Part shown: piece by piece, positions 35,275 through 42,206 of the stretch
How the letters are laid out: each line of letters starts with the position of its first letter
How positions within the stretch are numbered: position 1 is the stretch's first letter
Assembly: GCA_020636575.1 (NCBI GenBank)
Contig: JACJXP010000005.1
Location: 1-64,000 of the forward strand
Reading direction: 5' to 3'
DNA: 64,000 nucleotides
From: Chitinophagales bacterium
GTDB lineage: Bacteria > Bacteroidota > Bacteroidia > Chitinophagales > Chitinophagaceae
Position numbers and translations under genes: made by a program
The notes under the pieces: generated by a model
Databases searched by the model: none
Told to the model about the DNA's origin: nothing
What the model saw: only the letters and a program-made list of their open reading frames with translations

Positions 35275-35347
35275 GCGGGAGTAGCTCATTTGGTAGAGCG
35301 ATAGCCTTCCAAGCTATAGGTGGCGAGTTCGAGCCTCGTCTCCCGCT
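35275..35347 (+). tRNA. tRNA-Gly (anticodon TCC)
   Basis: Acceptor GCGGGAG/CTCCCGC, anticodon stem ATAGC/GCTAT with loop CTTCCAA (anticodon TCC, reading GGA), T-loop GTTCGAGCC, discriminator T. Confidence 0.96.
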
Positions 35348-35360
35348 CAAATGAGCAAAA

Positions 35361-35410
35361 GTCATATAGGTCAAACAGGTCAGATAAGTCAGTAACTTTT
35401 TGACTTATAT
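35361..35410 (+). repeat. Nonamer GTCA repeats and hairpin in the tRNA spacer
   Basis: Four GTCA words start exactly nine bases apart at 35361, 35370, 35379 and 35388. In addition, CATATAGGTCAAA (35363-35375) can pair with TTTGACTTATATG (35398-35410), with a single G-U pair. The block fills the 88-base spacer between tRNA-Gly and the second tRNA-Thr. Confidence 0.6.
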
Positions 35411-35435
35411 GGTCACTGGCTTCAATGACTGAAAA

Positions 35436-35507
<72 letters not shown>

Positions 35508-35571
35508 CTAAATAGCAAAAATGCTGTTAGATATATAAAAATTTAGTCAACACAATCTAAAAACCGATAAA

Positions 35572-36762
35572 ATGGCAACTAAAGAAACATTTAAGAGGGA
35601 CAAACCCCACGTTAACGTTGGTACCATTGGCCATATTGACCACGGGAAAACCACTTTAACTGCCGCAATTACAACCATTCTTTCTACAAAAGGAATGGCG
35701 CAGGCAAAGAAATACGATGAAATCGATGCTGCCCCTGAAGAAAAAGAAAGGGGTATTACTATTAATACAGCCCATGTGGAGTATCAGACGGAAAATCGTC
35801 ACTATGCCCACGTTGATTGTCCCGGTCACGCTGACTATGTGAAGAACATGATCACTGGTGCGGCACAAATGGATGGTGCCATCCTGGTTGTTGCTGCAAC
35901 TGATGGACCTATGCCTCAAACAAAAGAGCATATCCTTCTGGCTCGCCAGGTAGGTGTTCCTAAGATTGTGGTTTTCATGAACAAGGTTGACCTTGTTGAT
36001 GACCCTGAATTACTTGAGCTTGTAGAAATGGAGATCCGTGATCTTTTGACTTTCTACGGTTTTGATGGAGCTAACACTCCAATAATAAAAGGTTCAGCTA
36101 TTAAAGCTCTTGAAGGCGATGCTGAAGCTGTAAAGCAGGTTGAAGAACTGATGGCTGCAGTAGATGAGTACATTCCTCTGCCTCCACGTCCGGTTGATCA
36201 GCCGTTCCTGATGTCTGTTGAAGATGTATTCTCAATTACTGGTCGTGGTACAGTTGCTACTGGTCGTATTGAGAGAGGAAGGGTCAAAACCGGTGAAGCT
36301 GTTGAGATTGTTGGTTTAATTGATGCTCCTCTTAACTCTACAGTAACTGGTGTTGAAATGTTCCGTAAGATACTTGACGAAGGGGAAGCTGGTGATAATG
36401 CCGGTTTATTGCTTCGTGGTATTGAGAAAACCCAGATTCGCAGAGGTATGGTAATTGTTAAGCCTGGTTCAATCACTCCGCATACTGAATTCAAGTGTGA
36501 GGTTTACGTATTGAGCAAGGAAGAGGGTGGTCGTCATACACCATTCTTCAACAAGTACCGTCCCCAGTTCTATTTCCGTACTACGGACGTTACAGGTGAA
36601 GTTGAATTAGCAGCAGGAACTGAAATGGTTATGCCTGGTGATAATACTTCACTGACTGTAAAACTGATCCAGCCGATTGCGATGGAGAAAGGATTGAAGT
36701 TTGCGATCCGTGAAGGTGGTCGTACAGTGGGTGCAGGACAGGTTACAGAGATTATTAAATAA
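35572..36762 (+). CDS. tuf: Elongation factor Tu
   Basis: GTPase that delivers aminoacyl-tRNA to the ribosome. It has 396 residues. G-domain motifs are GHIDHGKTTL (P-loop, where the more common Val is Ile), the effector region RGITINTAHVEY, DCPGHADY and NKVDLVDD. Domains 2 and 3 follow, with GRGTVATGRIERG and the C-terminal RTVGAGQVTEI. The ATG is preceded by aaccgataaa, with no Shine-Dalgarno. It is likely co-transcribed with the four tRNAs upstream, the same arrangement as thrU-tyrU-glyT-thrT-tufB in E. coli. No second tuf is in this window. Confidence 0.98.
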   Translation: MATKETFKRDKPHVNVGTIGHIDHGKTTLTAAITTILSTKGMAQAKKYDEIDAAPEEKERGITINTAHVEYQTENRHYAHVDCPGHADYVKNMITGAAQMDGAILVVAATDGPMPQTKEHILLARQVGVPKIVVFMNKVDLVDDPELLELVEMEIRDLLTFYGFDGANTPIIKGSAIKALEGDAEAVKQVEELMAAVDEYIPLPPRPVDQPFLMSVEDVFSITGRGTVATGRIERGRVKTGEAVEIVGLIDAPLNSTVTGVEMFRKILDEGEAGDNAGLLLRGIEKTQIRRGMVIVKPGSITPHTEFKCEVYVLSKEEGGRHTPFFNKYRPQFYFRTTDVTGEVELAAGTEMVMPGDNTSLTVKLIQPIAMEKGLKFAIREGGRTVGAGQVTEIIK

Positions 36763-36781
36763 TCTATTATCTTTGATACTT

Positions 36782-36829
36782 CAAAAGTCATTGGTCATCA
36801 GGGTTTTCCCGATCGGCCGGTGACTTTTG
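36782..36829 (+). other. Long inverted repeat between tuf and tRNA-Trp
   Basis: CAAAAGTCATTGG (36782-36794) pairs with CCGGTGACTTTTG (36817-36829), 13 pairs including two G-U, enclosing GGGTTTTCCC. No T-run follows, so it is not a classical terminator. It may be a processing or stability element ahead of the tRNA. Confidence 0.6.
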
Positions 36830-36835
36830 ATTCTT

Positions 36836-36906
36836 ACGGGCATAGTTCAATGGCAGAATAGCGGTCTCCAAAACCGTTGATGGGAGTTCGAATCTCTCTG
36901 CCCGTG
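36836..36906 (+). tRNA. tRNA-Trp (anticodon CCA)
   Basis: Acceptor ACGGGCA/TGCCCGT, anticodon stem GCGGT/ACCGT with loop CTCCAAA (anticodon CCA), T-loop GTTCGAATC, discriminator G. It lies 14 bases before the secE ATG, a common arrangement upstream of secE-nusG. Confidence 0.96.
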
Positions 36907-36920
36907 CTAACTTGATGATT

Positions 36921-37118
36921 ATGGCGAATATTATTAATTATGCGAAAAGTTCATATAAAGAACTTGTAGAGAAAGTAACCTGGCCTACCTGGACGCAACT
37001 ACAGCAATCAACAATGATTGTTCTGGCGGCCACCATTGTAATTACACTGGTTGTATTAGCAATGGATTTTGCGTTTGGTAATATACTCAGACAGGTATAC
37101 AAGTTTTTGTTTCCTTAA
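36921..37118 (+). CDS. secE: Preprotein translocase subunit SecE
   Basis: Small essential membrane subunit of the SecYEG channel. From ATG at 36921 it has 65 residues: an amphipathic N-terminal helix YAKSSYKELVEKVTWPTW, carrying the diagnostic KVTWP motif, and one transmembrane helix (about 29-52). An ATG two codons upstream (36915) is possible. It sits between tRNA-Trp and nusG, 27 bases before nusG. It is the single-helix form usual outside enterobacteria. Confidence 0.95.
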   Translation: MANIINYAKSSYKELVEKVTWPTWTQLQQSTMIVLAATIVITLVVLAMDFAFGNILRQVYKFLFP

Positions 37119-37145
37119 GCTATCAGCTTTTTAATTATTTCTATC

Positions 37146-37724
37146 ATGGAAGAGATGACAATCAATACAGAGGATACCCAGCAGAATACAAAATGGTTTG
37201 TGCTGAGGGTGATCAGTGGGAAAGAAAAGAAAGTAAAAGAATACCTGGATAAAGAAGTATCCCGTGGGGGATGGAACCAGGTAAAGCAGGTGTTTCTGCC
37301 TGTTGAAAAAGTATATAAAGTTGCCAATGGTAAAAAGGTAATGCGGGAAAGGAACTATTATCCCGGTTATGTAATGATCGAGATCGATAATGGTAAACTC
37401 ACAGATGATCTTCGGGATATTATTAAGAATACAACAAACGTTATTCATTTTTTAGGAAAAGAAAATCCCATTGCCCTGCGTAAGGCAGAAGTAAATAAGA
37501 TGCTGGGTAAAATGGATGAAATGGCTGAAGCTGGTGGAGTAAGTATGAGTGAGCCATTCATAGTAGGGGAGACTATCAAGATCATTGAAGGGCCATTCAA
37601 TGACTTTAATGGTGTGATCGAGGAAGTGAATGATGAAAAGAAAAAACTGAAAGTAACCGTAAAGATATTTGGTCGTTCTACGCCTGTAGAACTGAATTAT
37701 ATGCAGGTAGAGAAGATCAGTTAA
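37146..37724 (+). CDS. nusG: Transcription termination/antitermination protein NusG
   Basis: Binds RNA polymerase and couples transcription to translation and Rho. It has 192 residues. The NGN domain begins around residue 16 with KWFVLRVISGKEKKVKEYL and includes YYPGYVMIEI. The KOW domain near 135-190 contains GETIKIIEGPFNDFNGVIEEV. The size is normal, with a short acidic N-terminal extension. A strong terminator follows, so secE-nusG is separated from rplK, which has its own promoter. Confidence 0.96.
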   Translation: MEEMTINTEDTQQNTKWFVLRVISGKEKKVKEYLDKEVSRGGWNQVKQVFLPVEKVYKVANGKKVMRERNYYPGYVMIEIDNGKLTDDLRDIIKNTTNVIHFLGKENPIALRKAEVNKMLGKMDEMAEAGGVSMSEPFIVGETIKIIEGPFNDFNGVIEEVNDEKKKLKVTVKIFGRSTPVELNYMQVEKIS

Positions 37725-37743
37725 GCAGGAAAATTATTATCAT

Positions 37744-37767
37744 AAGCCACCATTTGGTGGCTTTTTT
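37744..37767 (+). terminator. Intrinsic terminator after nusG
   Basis: AAGCCACC (37744-37751) pairs with GGTGGCTT (37756-37763) around ATTT, followed by more T. It lies 20 bases past the nusG stop. Confidence 0.9.
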
Positions 37768-37791
37768 ATTTCTATACAAATCGCATAAATC

Positions 37792-37824
37792 TTTTCATTC
37801 ATTCTAGTTTTTCATATATCTTTG
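37792..37824 (+). promoter_or_regulatory. Promoter of the rplKAJL operon
   Basis: TTTTC (37792-37796), a 20-base spacer and TATCTTTG (37817-37824) followed by CA. The -7 box is identical to those of rpsU and tRNA-Asp. The predicted leader is over 100 bases. Confidence 0.8.
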
Positions 37825-37847
37825 CAGCCCCAATTAGTTCTTTTGAA

Positions 37848-37863
37848 TCTCAAATATTTGAGA
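37848..37863 (+). promoter_or_regulatory. Palindrome in the rplK leader
   Basis: A perfect 16-base palindrome (TCTCAAAT/ATTTGAGA) lies about 17 bases after the predicted transcription start, within a 113-base leader. Leaders of L11-L1 operons often carry an L1-binding mimic of 23S rRNA; no clear L1 motif was recognised, so that role is only a possibility. Confidence 0.45.
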
Positions 37864-37937
37864 ATGAGGAATTTGGGAGATCAAGTAACCCTTTAAAATT
37901 AAGAGGCGAAAGGTCGCTAATACCAAAAAAGATTAAA

Positions 37938-38381
37938 ATGGCTAAAGAAATCTCCGGCTTTGTAAAGCTGCAGTGTAAGGGTGGCCAGGCCAACCCTGCA
38001 CCTCCGATCGGTCCTGCGCTGGGTTCCAAGGGTATCAATATCATGGAATTCTGCAAACAGTTCAATGCCAGAACGCAGGATAGAATGGGAAAAGTTCTTC
38101 CCGTAATTATTACTGTTTATTCAGACAAGAGTTTTGATTTTATCATCAAAACACCTCCTGCTGCTGTTCAATTGATGGAAGCTGCCAAAATTCAGAAAGG
38201 CTCCAAAGAAAGTAACCGTAGCAAAGTGGGAAAGGTAAACTGGAACCAGGTGGAAGCAATTGCTAAGGAAAAAATGCCCGACCTGAACTGCTTTACCGTA
38301 GAAAGCGCCATGAAAATGGTGGCCGGTACTGCCCGCAGTATGGGACTGACTGTAGAAGGTAAAGCTCCCTGGGAAAATTAA
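37938..38381 (+). CDS. rplK: Ribosomal protein uL11
   Basis: Part of the 50S GTPase-associated centre. It has 147 residues. The N-terminal domain has GFVKLQCKGGQANPAPPIGPALG, with the proline-rich turn diagnostic of L11; the C-terminal rRNA-binding domain reads VGKVNWNQVEAIAKEKMPDLN and ends AGTARSMGLTVEG. It is the first gene of rplK-rplA-rplJ-rplL. The ATG is preceded by an A-rich segment with no Shine-Dalgarno. Confidence 0.98.
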   Translation: MAKEISGFVKLQCKGGQANPAPPIGPALGSKGINIMEFCKQFNARTQDRMGKVLPVIITVYSDKSFDFIIKTPPAAVQLMEAAKIQKGSKESNRSKVGKVNWNQVEAIAKEKMPDLNCFTVESAMKMVAGTARSMGLTVEGKAPWEN

Positions 38382-38407
38382 TTAACTGAATTCTAAACAG
38401 CATTAAA

Positions 38408-39103
38408 ATGGCATTCATCAGTAAAAAAAGAAAAGTAGCCAACACAAAAGTTGATGCGACTAAATCATACTCTTTAAAAGAGGCTTCAACGCTGGTTAAA
38501 GAGATCAATACATGCAAATTTGACGCTTCTGTTGATTTGCACATCCGTTTGGGAGTTGACCCTAAGAAAGCAGATCAGGCGATCCGCGGAACGGTAACAC
38601 TTCCTCATGGAACCGGTAAAACCAAAAGAGTTCTTGTGCTTTGTACACCTGATAAGGAAGAAGAAGCGAAAGGAGCAGGGGCTGATCATGTAGGGTTGGA
38701 CGAATTTGTAACCAAGATCGAAGGCGGATGGGTTGATGTAGATGTTATCATCGCCACACCATCAGTAATGCCAAAGATCGGTAAGCTGGGTAAAGTATTA
38801 GGCCCAAGAAACCTGATGCCTAACCCTAAAACAGGTACAGTTACAAATGATGTAGCCGCTGCTATCAATGATGTAAAGGGCGGTAAGATCGCTTTTAAGG
38901 TTGATAAAGTTGGTATTGTTCATGCTTCTATCGGCAGGGTAAGTTTTACACCTGAAAAGATCGAGGCTAACAGTCAGGAATTGTTAAATGCGATAATCAA
39001 AGCAAAACCATCTACCGCAAAAGGTACTTACCTGAAAGGCGTTAGCATGGCAAGTTCCATGAGCCCTGGTATTGCTATCGACACAAAAGGATTCGTTCAT
39101 TAA
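38408..39103 (+). CDS. rplA: Ribosomal protein uL1
   Basis: L1-stalk protein of the 50S subunit and, in many bacteria, the translational repressor of its own L11-L1 message. It has 231 residues, with the two-domain L1 pattern: VDLHIRLGVDPKKADQAIRG early, LGPRNLMPNPKTGTV in the middle (the L1 signature), and TYLKGVSMASSMSPG at the end. It begins 26 bases after rplK. Nothing unusual. Confidence 0.98.
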   Translation: MAFISKKRKVANTKVDATKSYSLKEASTLVKEINTCKFDASVDLHIRLGVDPKKADQAIRGTVTLPHGTGKTKRVLVLCTPDKEEEAKGAGADHVGLDEFVTKIEGGWVDVDVIIATPSVMPKIGKLGKVLGPRNLMPNPKTGTVTNDVAAAINDVKGGKIAFKVDKVGIVHASIGRVSFTPEKIEANSQELLNAIIKAKPSTAKGTYLKGVSMASSMSPGIAIDTKGFVH

Positions 39104-39147
39104 TTTAAAAATGATTCCGGTTTTACCGGGATGACAACTATAAAGTC

Positions 39148-39678
39148 ATGACAAAAGATCAAAAAAACGAAGTGATTGAAGTACTGAAGGGAAAGTTCTC
39201 CCAGTACAATAACTTCTACGTTACCGATACAGAATCGCTGACTGTTGAGCAGGTAGGTAAATTACGCCGTGCCTGTTTCAATAAGCAGGTAGAGATGAAA
39301 GTGGCTAAAAACACTTTGATCAAAAAAGCGCTGGAGTCTTTGGATAGTGAAAAGTATGCTGATGTGTACGATTCATTACACAAGGTTACAGCTCTGATGT
39401 TCTCAGAGAACCCTAAAGATCCGGCTGTGATCATCAGCTCTTTCCGTAAGGACAGCAAAGGGGAAAAGCCGGTTTTAAAGGCTGCATTTATTGATGGTAG
39501 TGTTTATGCCGGCGATGATCAACTTGAATCTTTAACAACGCTGAAGAGCAAGAACGATCTGATCGGCGAGATCATTGGATTGTTGCAATCGCCTGCTAAG
39601 AATGTGATCAGCGCATTGAATGCGGGTAACAAACTGGCAAGTATCATTAAAGCACTGGAAGCAAGAGCCCAGGCATAG
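39148..39678 (+). CDS. rplJ: Ribosomal protein uL10
   Basis: Base of the L7/L12 stalk, binding 23S rRNA and L12 dimers through its C-terminal helix. It has 176 residues, with LTVEQVGKLRRACFNKQVEMKV and the KNTLIKKALE segment typical of L10, and a C-terminal helix VISALNAGNKLASIIKALEA for L12 binding. It starts 44 bases after rplA. That gap contains a small CCGG/CCGG hairpin (ccggttttaccgg) that might be part of an L10-L12 leader site. Confidence 0.97.
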   Translation: MTKDQKNEVIEVLKGKFSQYNNFYVTDTESLTVEQVGKLRRACFNKQVEMKVAKNTLIKKALESLDSEKYADVYDSLHKVTALMFSENPKDPAVIISSFRKDSKGEKPVLKAAFIDGSVYAGDDQLESLTTLKSKNDLIGEIIGLLQSPAKNVISALNAGNKLASIIKALEARAQA

Positions 39679-39691
39679 AAAAGAATCCTAC

Positions 39692-39757
39692 GTCTTCGGG
39701 TATAAGTGAAGACATTAATAATAAACCTCCGCCGGAGTGAAAACGATGAAGGCGGTT
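39692..39757 (+). other. Structured rplJ-rplL intercistronic region
   Basis: In the 95-base gap, GTCTTC (39692-39697) pairs with GAAGAC (39708-39713). Downstream, CCGCC (39729-39733) can pair with GGCGG (39751-39755), or CTCC (39727-39730) with GGAG (39734-39737); these two overlap and exclude each other. They may set the higher L12 translation relative to L10 or be processing sites. Confidence 0.45.
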
Positions 39758-39773
39758 ATTTAAAATGTAAAAA

Positions 39774-40154
39774 ATGGCAGATTTAAAAGCATTTGCTGAT
39801 CAGCTGGTAAGCCTGACAGTAAAAGAAGTAAACGAATTAGCACAAATTTTAAAAGAGGAATATGGCATTGAGCCTGCAGCTGCTGCTGTAGCTGTTGCAG
39901 CCGGTCCTGCTGCTGGTGGTGGCGCTGCTGCTGCTGAAGAAAAAACTGCTTTTGATGTAGTATTGAAGAGCGGTGGAGCTAATAAACTGAATGTAGTTAA
40001 GGTTGTAAAAGATCTTACTGGCTTAGGTTTGAAAGAAGCAAAAGAACTGGTTGACGGAGCTCCTAAAGCTATCAAAGAAGGAGTATCTAAAGCTGAGGCT
40101 GATGATATCGCCGCTAAGCTGAAAGAAGCTGGTGCTGAAGTGGAGATCGCTTAA
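39774..40154 (+). CDS. rplL: Ribosomal protein bL12 (L7/L12)
   Basis: The multi-copy stalk protein that recruits translational GTPases. It has 126 residues. The N-terminal dimerisation helix region (about 1-35) is followed by an Ala/Gly-rich hinge (about 38-55) and a C-terminal globular domain with FDVVLKSGGANKLNVVKVV and GLGLKEAKELVDGAPK. It is last in its operon. A perfect terminator lies 20 bases past the stop, and the expected rpoB does not follow directly. Confidence 0.98.
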   Translation: MADLKAFADQLVSLTVKEVNELAQILKEEYGIEPAAAAVAVAAGPAAGGGAAAAEEKTAFDVVLKSGGANKLNVVKVVKDLTGLGLKEAKELVDGAPKAIKEGVSKAEADDIAAKLKEAGAEVEIA

Positions 40155-40174
40155 TTCATCTTTGCAACAAATTT

Positions 40175-40200
40175 AAAACCCTCTCAATCGAGAGGGTTTT
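40175..40200. terminator. Intrinsic terminator after rplL
   Basis: AAAACCCTCTC (40175-40185) pairs perfectly with GAGAGGGTTTT (40190-40200) around AATC, followed by gtttt. It can also serve the convergent LolA-like gene ending at 40212. Confidence 0.93.
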
Positions 40201-40211
40201 GTTTTATCTGA

Positions 40212-40961
40212 TTATTTTGATGGCATTTTAAATATGGCATCATCAATCGTTGGATTTAATTCTATAGATTGAATAGTAATTGTCTGATTGCCTGGCTGAC
40301 CTTTCACCGCAACTTCAGTTGAGAATGCGAAATATAAACCGCTGACTTCCTGATAATCGCTTAATCTGGTTTGTTGGATCATACCTTTTGCCGGCCCGGT
40401 TTTTATTTCAGACTCAATAAGGATAGGCACAAAGTAATCAGCATCAAAATAATAATTGGATATATCTTCTGTTTTTTCCCCATCTATCATAATTGGTTCT
40501 TTTGACAGTTTTAGTTTGAATGTCTCTGTCCCCTCAATGGTTTCTCTACCCATGAGTTCCACCTTATATCCTTTTGTTCTATAATTTATGAACGGATCAG
40601 GGAAGTCGTTAATATTAAGTTTAAAATTTTCAGTCGTTTCAAGATCACTTGTTTCGGGTGCCATGGTCATAACATTGATATTCCAAAGTGTGTTACCATC
40701 AAATACACCTTGTTTGATCTCTCTACCCTGAAAAATGGCCGAGCTCATTTGTCTTCCGTCTCTTAATTGAATTACTTCTAATGGCATCTCAAGCCCCAGC
40801 GTATTTATTCTAGCAGAATACTTAAACCCATTGAGTTTTTCCCAATTTGATGATCCGCCGGTATTTTCTATGTATTTAGAAATAATTTCATCTGCAGTTT
40901 GTGCATGTATGGATAAGTAACTGAATCCCGCTATAAATAGAAGAAAGACTTTTATTATCAT
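40212..40961 (-). CDS. LolA-like periplasmic lipoprotein-sorting-type protein
   Basis: A 249-residue exported protein with a signal peptide cleaved near SIHAQ (residue 20). The mature part looks like the LolA/LolB beta-half-barrel fold: TADEIISKYIENTGG at the start, then strands such as LRDGRQMSSAIFQGREIKQ, GYKVELMGRE and SNYYFDADYFVPILIE. In this group annotation is often 'outer membrane lipoprotein-sorting protein', but actual lipoprotein carriage is unproven. It lies on the minus strand between rplL and rpoB, 15 bases after the helix-hairpin-helix gene, so the two are probably one transcript. Confidence 0.75.
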   Translation of the reverse strand: MIIKVFLLFIAGFSYLSIHAQTADEIISKYIENTGGSSNWEKLNGFKYSARINTLGLEMPLEVIQLRDGRQMSSAIFQGREIKQGVFDGNTLWNINVMTMAPETSDLETTENFKLNINDFPDPFINYRTKGYKVELMGRETIEGTETFKLKLSKEPIMIDGEKTEDISNYYFDADYFVPILIESEIKTGPAKGMIQQTRLSDYQEVSGLYFAFSTEVAVKGQPGNQTITIQSIELNPTIDDAIFKMPSK

Positions 40962-40976
40962 TTTTGAAAATTTAAT

Positions 40977-41942
40977 TTATAAAGTAAGGTATGGTGCTAT
41001 TTTATAATAAATGTCATCTGTTATTACAAATACTTTCTTAATGTCTTCAATTTTTGTAAAAGCACCATGCTGATCTCTGTAAGCAATAATCGGGTTCGCT
41101 AATTGATATTTTATATAGGGATGTGATCTTAATTCATCCAGTGTGGCCGTATTAATATTTATTTGCTTTAATACCGTTCCTTCAATTTTCAGGAACTGTT
41201 TAATTTTTTGAAAAGTAGAATCGGGCAGGCCATAAATTTCGCTTATCTGGTCAATAGAATAAAAACCACCTAACTTTTCCCTGAAGTTTACTATTCGTGA
41301 AGCAAGCTTGCTTCCAATACCCGGGAGGCTAATAAAAGCATTGGTATCGGCAGTATTGATTTCAATTATAGAATACCGTCGAAATTCTTTTTTCTTTTCA
41401 GGCTGTTCTTCCTTTTCATTAGGAAACAGATTGCTTGAGCTTTGCTCCGGATTTTCTATAACAATATATGGTGCCAGCCTTTCATATTGATCTTTATAGA
41501 GTCCATAGATCTTTTGCAGGTCTTCTTTTTCCCTGAATCTTCCACCTTTTGAAAGATAGTTCTGAATGGTATGTATTGTTTTCTCTCTTATACCAAGTTT
41601 TTCCCATCCTTCAAATGAAAGTGTATTGGGGTCAAAGTAAAAAAGGGTGCCCGTTTTGCCCTGATTGTTATAAGAACCACTGCTGCGATCGAATTGGTAG
41701 TTCCTGGTATTTTCTTCGTCAATCCCGCTTTCAGATCCATTAGCCAAAGCTTCTTTTTGTTCCAGTTGTTTCAAAGCAGCAATCCAGCTTGTATCATTTA
41801 TATTTGGATTATTGCCAGCCCTGCCGGGGATAAACTTTGGAAGAAAAAACACTATAGGAAGAAGGAGTAATAGCCCAATAATGCCGATCCGGTTCTTTCG
41901 GGAGATCGTCAGGAATTCTTTAAAGTGATTGGATCGCTGCAT
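40977..41942 (-). CDS. Membrane-anchored helix-hairpin-helix (ComEA-like) protein
   Basis: Predicted DNA-binding envelope protein, possibly involved in DNA uptake. The ATG at 41940-41942 gives 321 residues: a basic N-terminus, a transmembrane helix (IGIIGLLLLLPIVFFLP), a linker, and then repeated helix-hairpin-helix units, clearest as INTADTNAFISLPGIGSKLA and ININTATLDELRSHPYIKYQ. A longer reading to 42026 would run through a palindromic repeat and close to the rpoB promoter, so it is disfavoured. ComEA of competence systems has one such unit; several here suggest a Bacteroidota variant. Role inferred. Confidence 0.8.
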   Translation of the reverse strand: MQRSNHFKEFLTISRKNRIGIIGLLLLLPIVFFLPKFIPGRAGNNPNINDTSWIAALKQLEQKEALANGSESGIDEENTRNYQFDRSSGSYNNQGKTGTLFYFDPNTLSFEGWEKLGIREKTIHTIQNYLSKGGRFREKEDLQKIYGLYKDQYERLAPYIVIENPEQSSSNLFPNEKEEQPEKKKEFRRYSIIEINTADTNAFISLPGIGSKLASRIVNFREKLGGFYSIDQISEIYGLPDSTFQKIKQFLKIEGTVLKQININTATLDELRSHPYIKYQLANPIIAYRDQHGAFTKIEDIKKVFVITDDIYYKIAPYLTL

Positions 41943-41974
41943 GGCAGATTTGATATGAAAATTAACTGATTTAC

Positions 41975-41988
41975 CCCTTTTAAAAGGG
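41975..41988. repeat. CCCTTTTAAAAGGG palindrome
   Basis: A perfect 14-base palindrome followed by ctaggggagg, upstream of the helix-hairpin-helix gene. The CCCCTTT/AAAGGGG plus TAGGGG pattern resembles short dispersed intergenic palindromes of Bacteroidota genomes, but only one copy is in this window. Confidence 0.45.
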
Positions 41989-42033
41989 CTAGGGGAGGTA
42001 TTTTTTGGCGGGATTATTGTGAGCAAACTTTTC

Positions 42034-42063
42034 TTGGCAGAAATTAATTATTCCTTACCTTTG
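42034..42063 (+). promoter_or_regulatory. Promoter of rpoBC
   Basis: TTG (42034-42036), a 19-base spacer and TACCTTTG (42056-42063) followed by CC. It gives rpoBC an independent promoter and a leader of about 135 bases. Confidence 0.82.
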
Positions 42064-42128
42064 CCATCCTTTATTTTGGCCAAATATATTTTGACATCCC
42101 AAATCATGCTTAAGTAATTGATTTTCAA

Positions 42129-42200
42129 AGGCGTTTATTTTGAAAGAAGTGGACGCCTGAGTGTGAATTGTATGTCCTTAAAGTAGTAAAAACCGGTTTT
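42129..42200 (+). other. Possible structures in the rpoB leader
   Basis: AGGCGT (42129-42134) pairs with ACGCCT (42153-42158), and the palindrome AAAACCGGTTTT (42189-42200) ends six bases before the ATG, where it could occlude the start. Function unknown; rpoB autoregulation is one possibility. Confidence 0.4.
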
Positions 42201-42206
42201 ACGCAT

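Noticed and set aside
35361..35396. Nine-base periodic GTCA words as a CRISPR array
   Set aside because: Repeat unit far too short, no spacers of regular length and no cas genes.
36782..36829. Terminator of tuf
   Set aside because: Strong stem but no T-run in either direction, so listed as an unexplained structure instead.
42168..42206. RpoB start 13 codons upstream
   Set aside because: The added residues do not resemble RpoB, and the family start fits ATG 42207.
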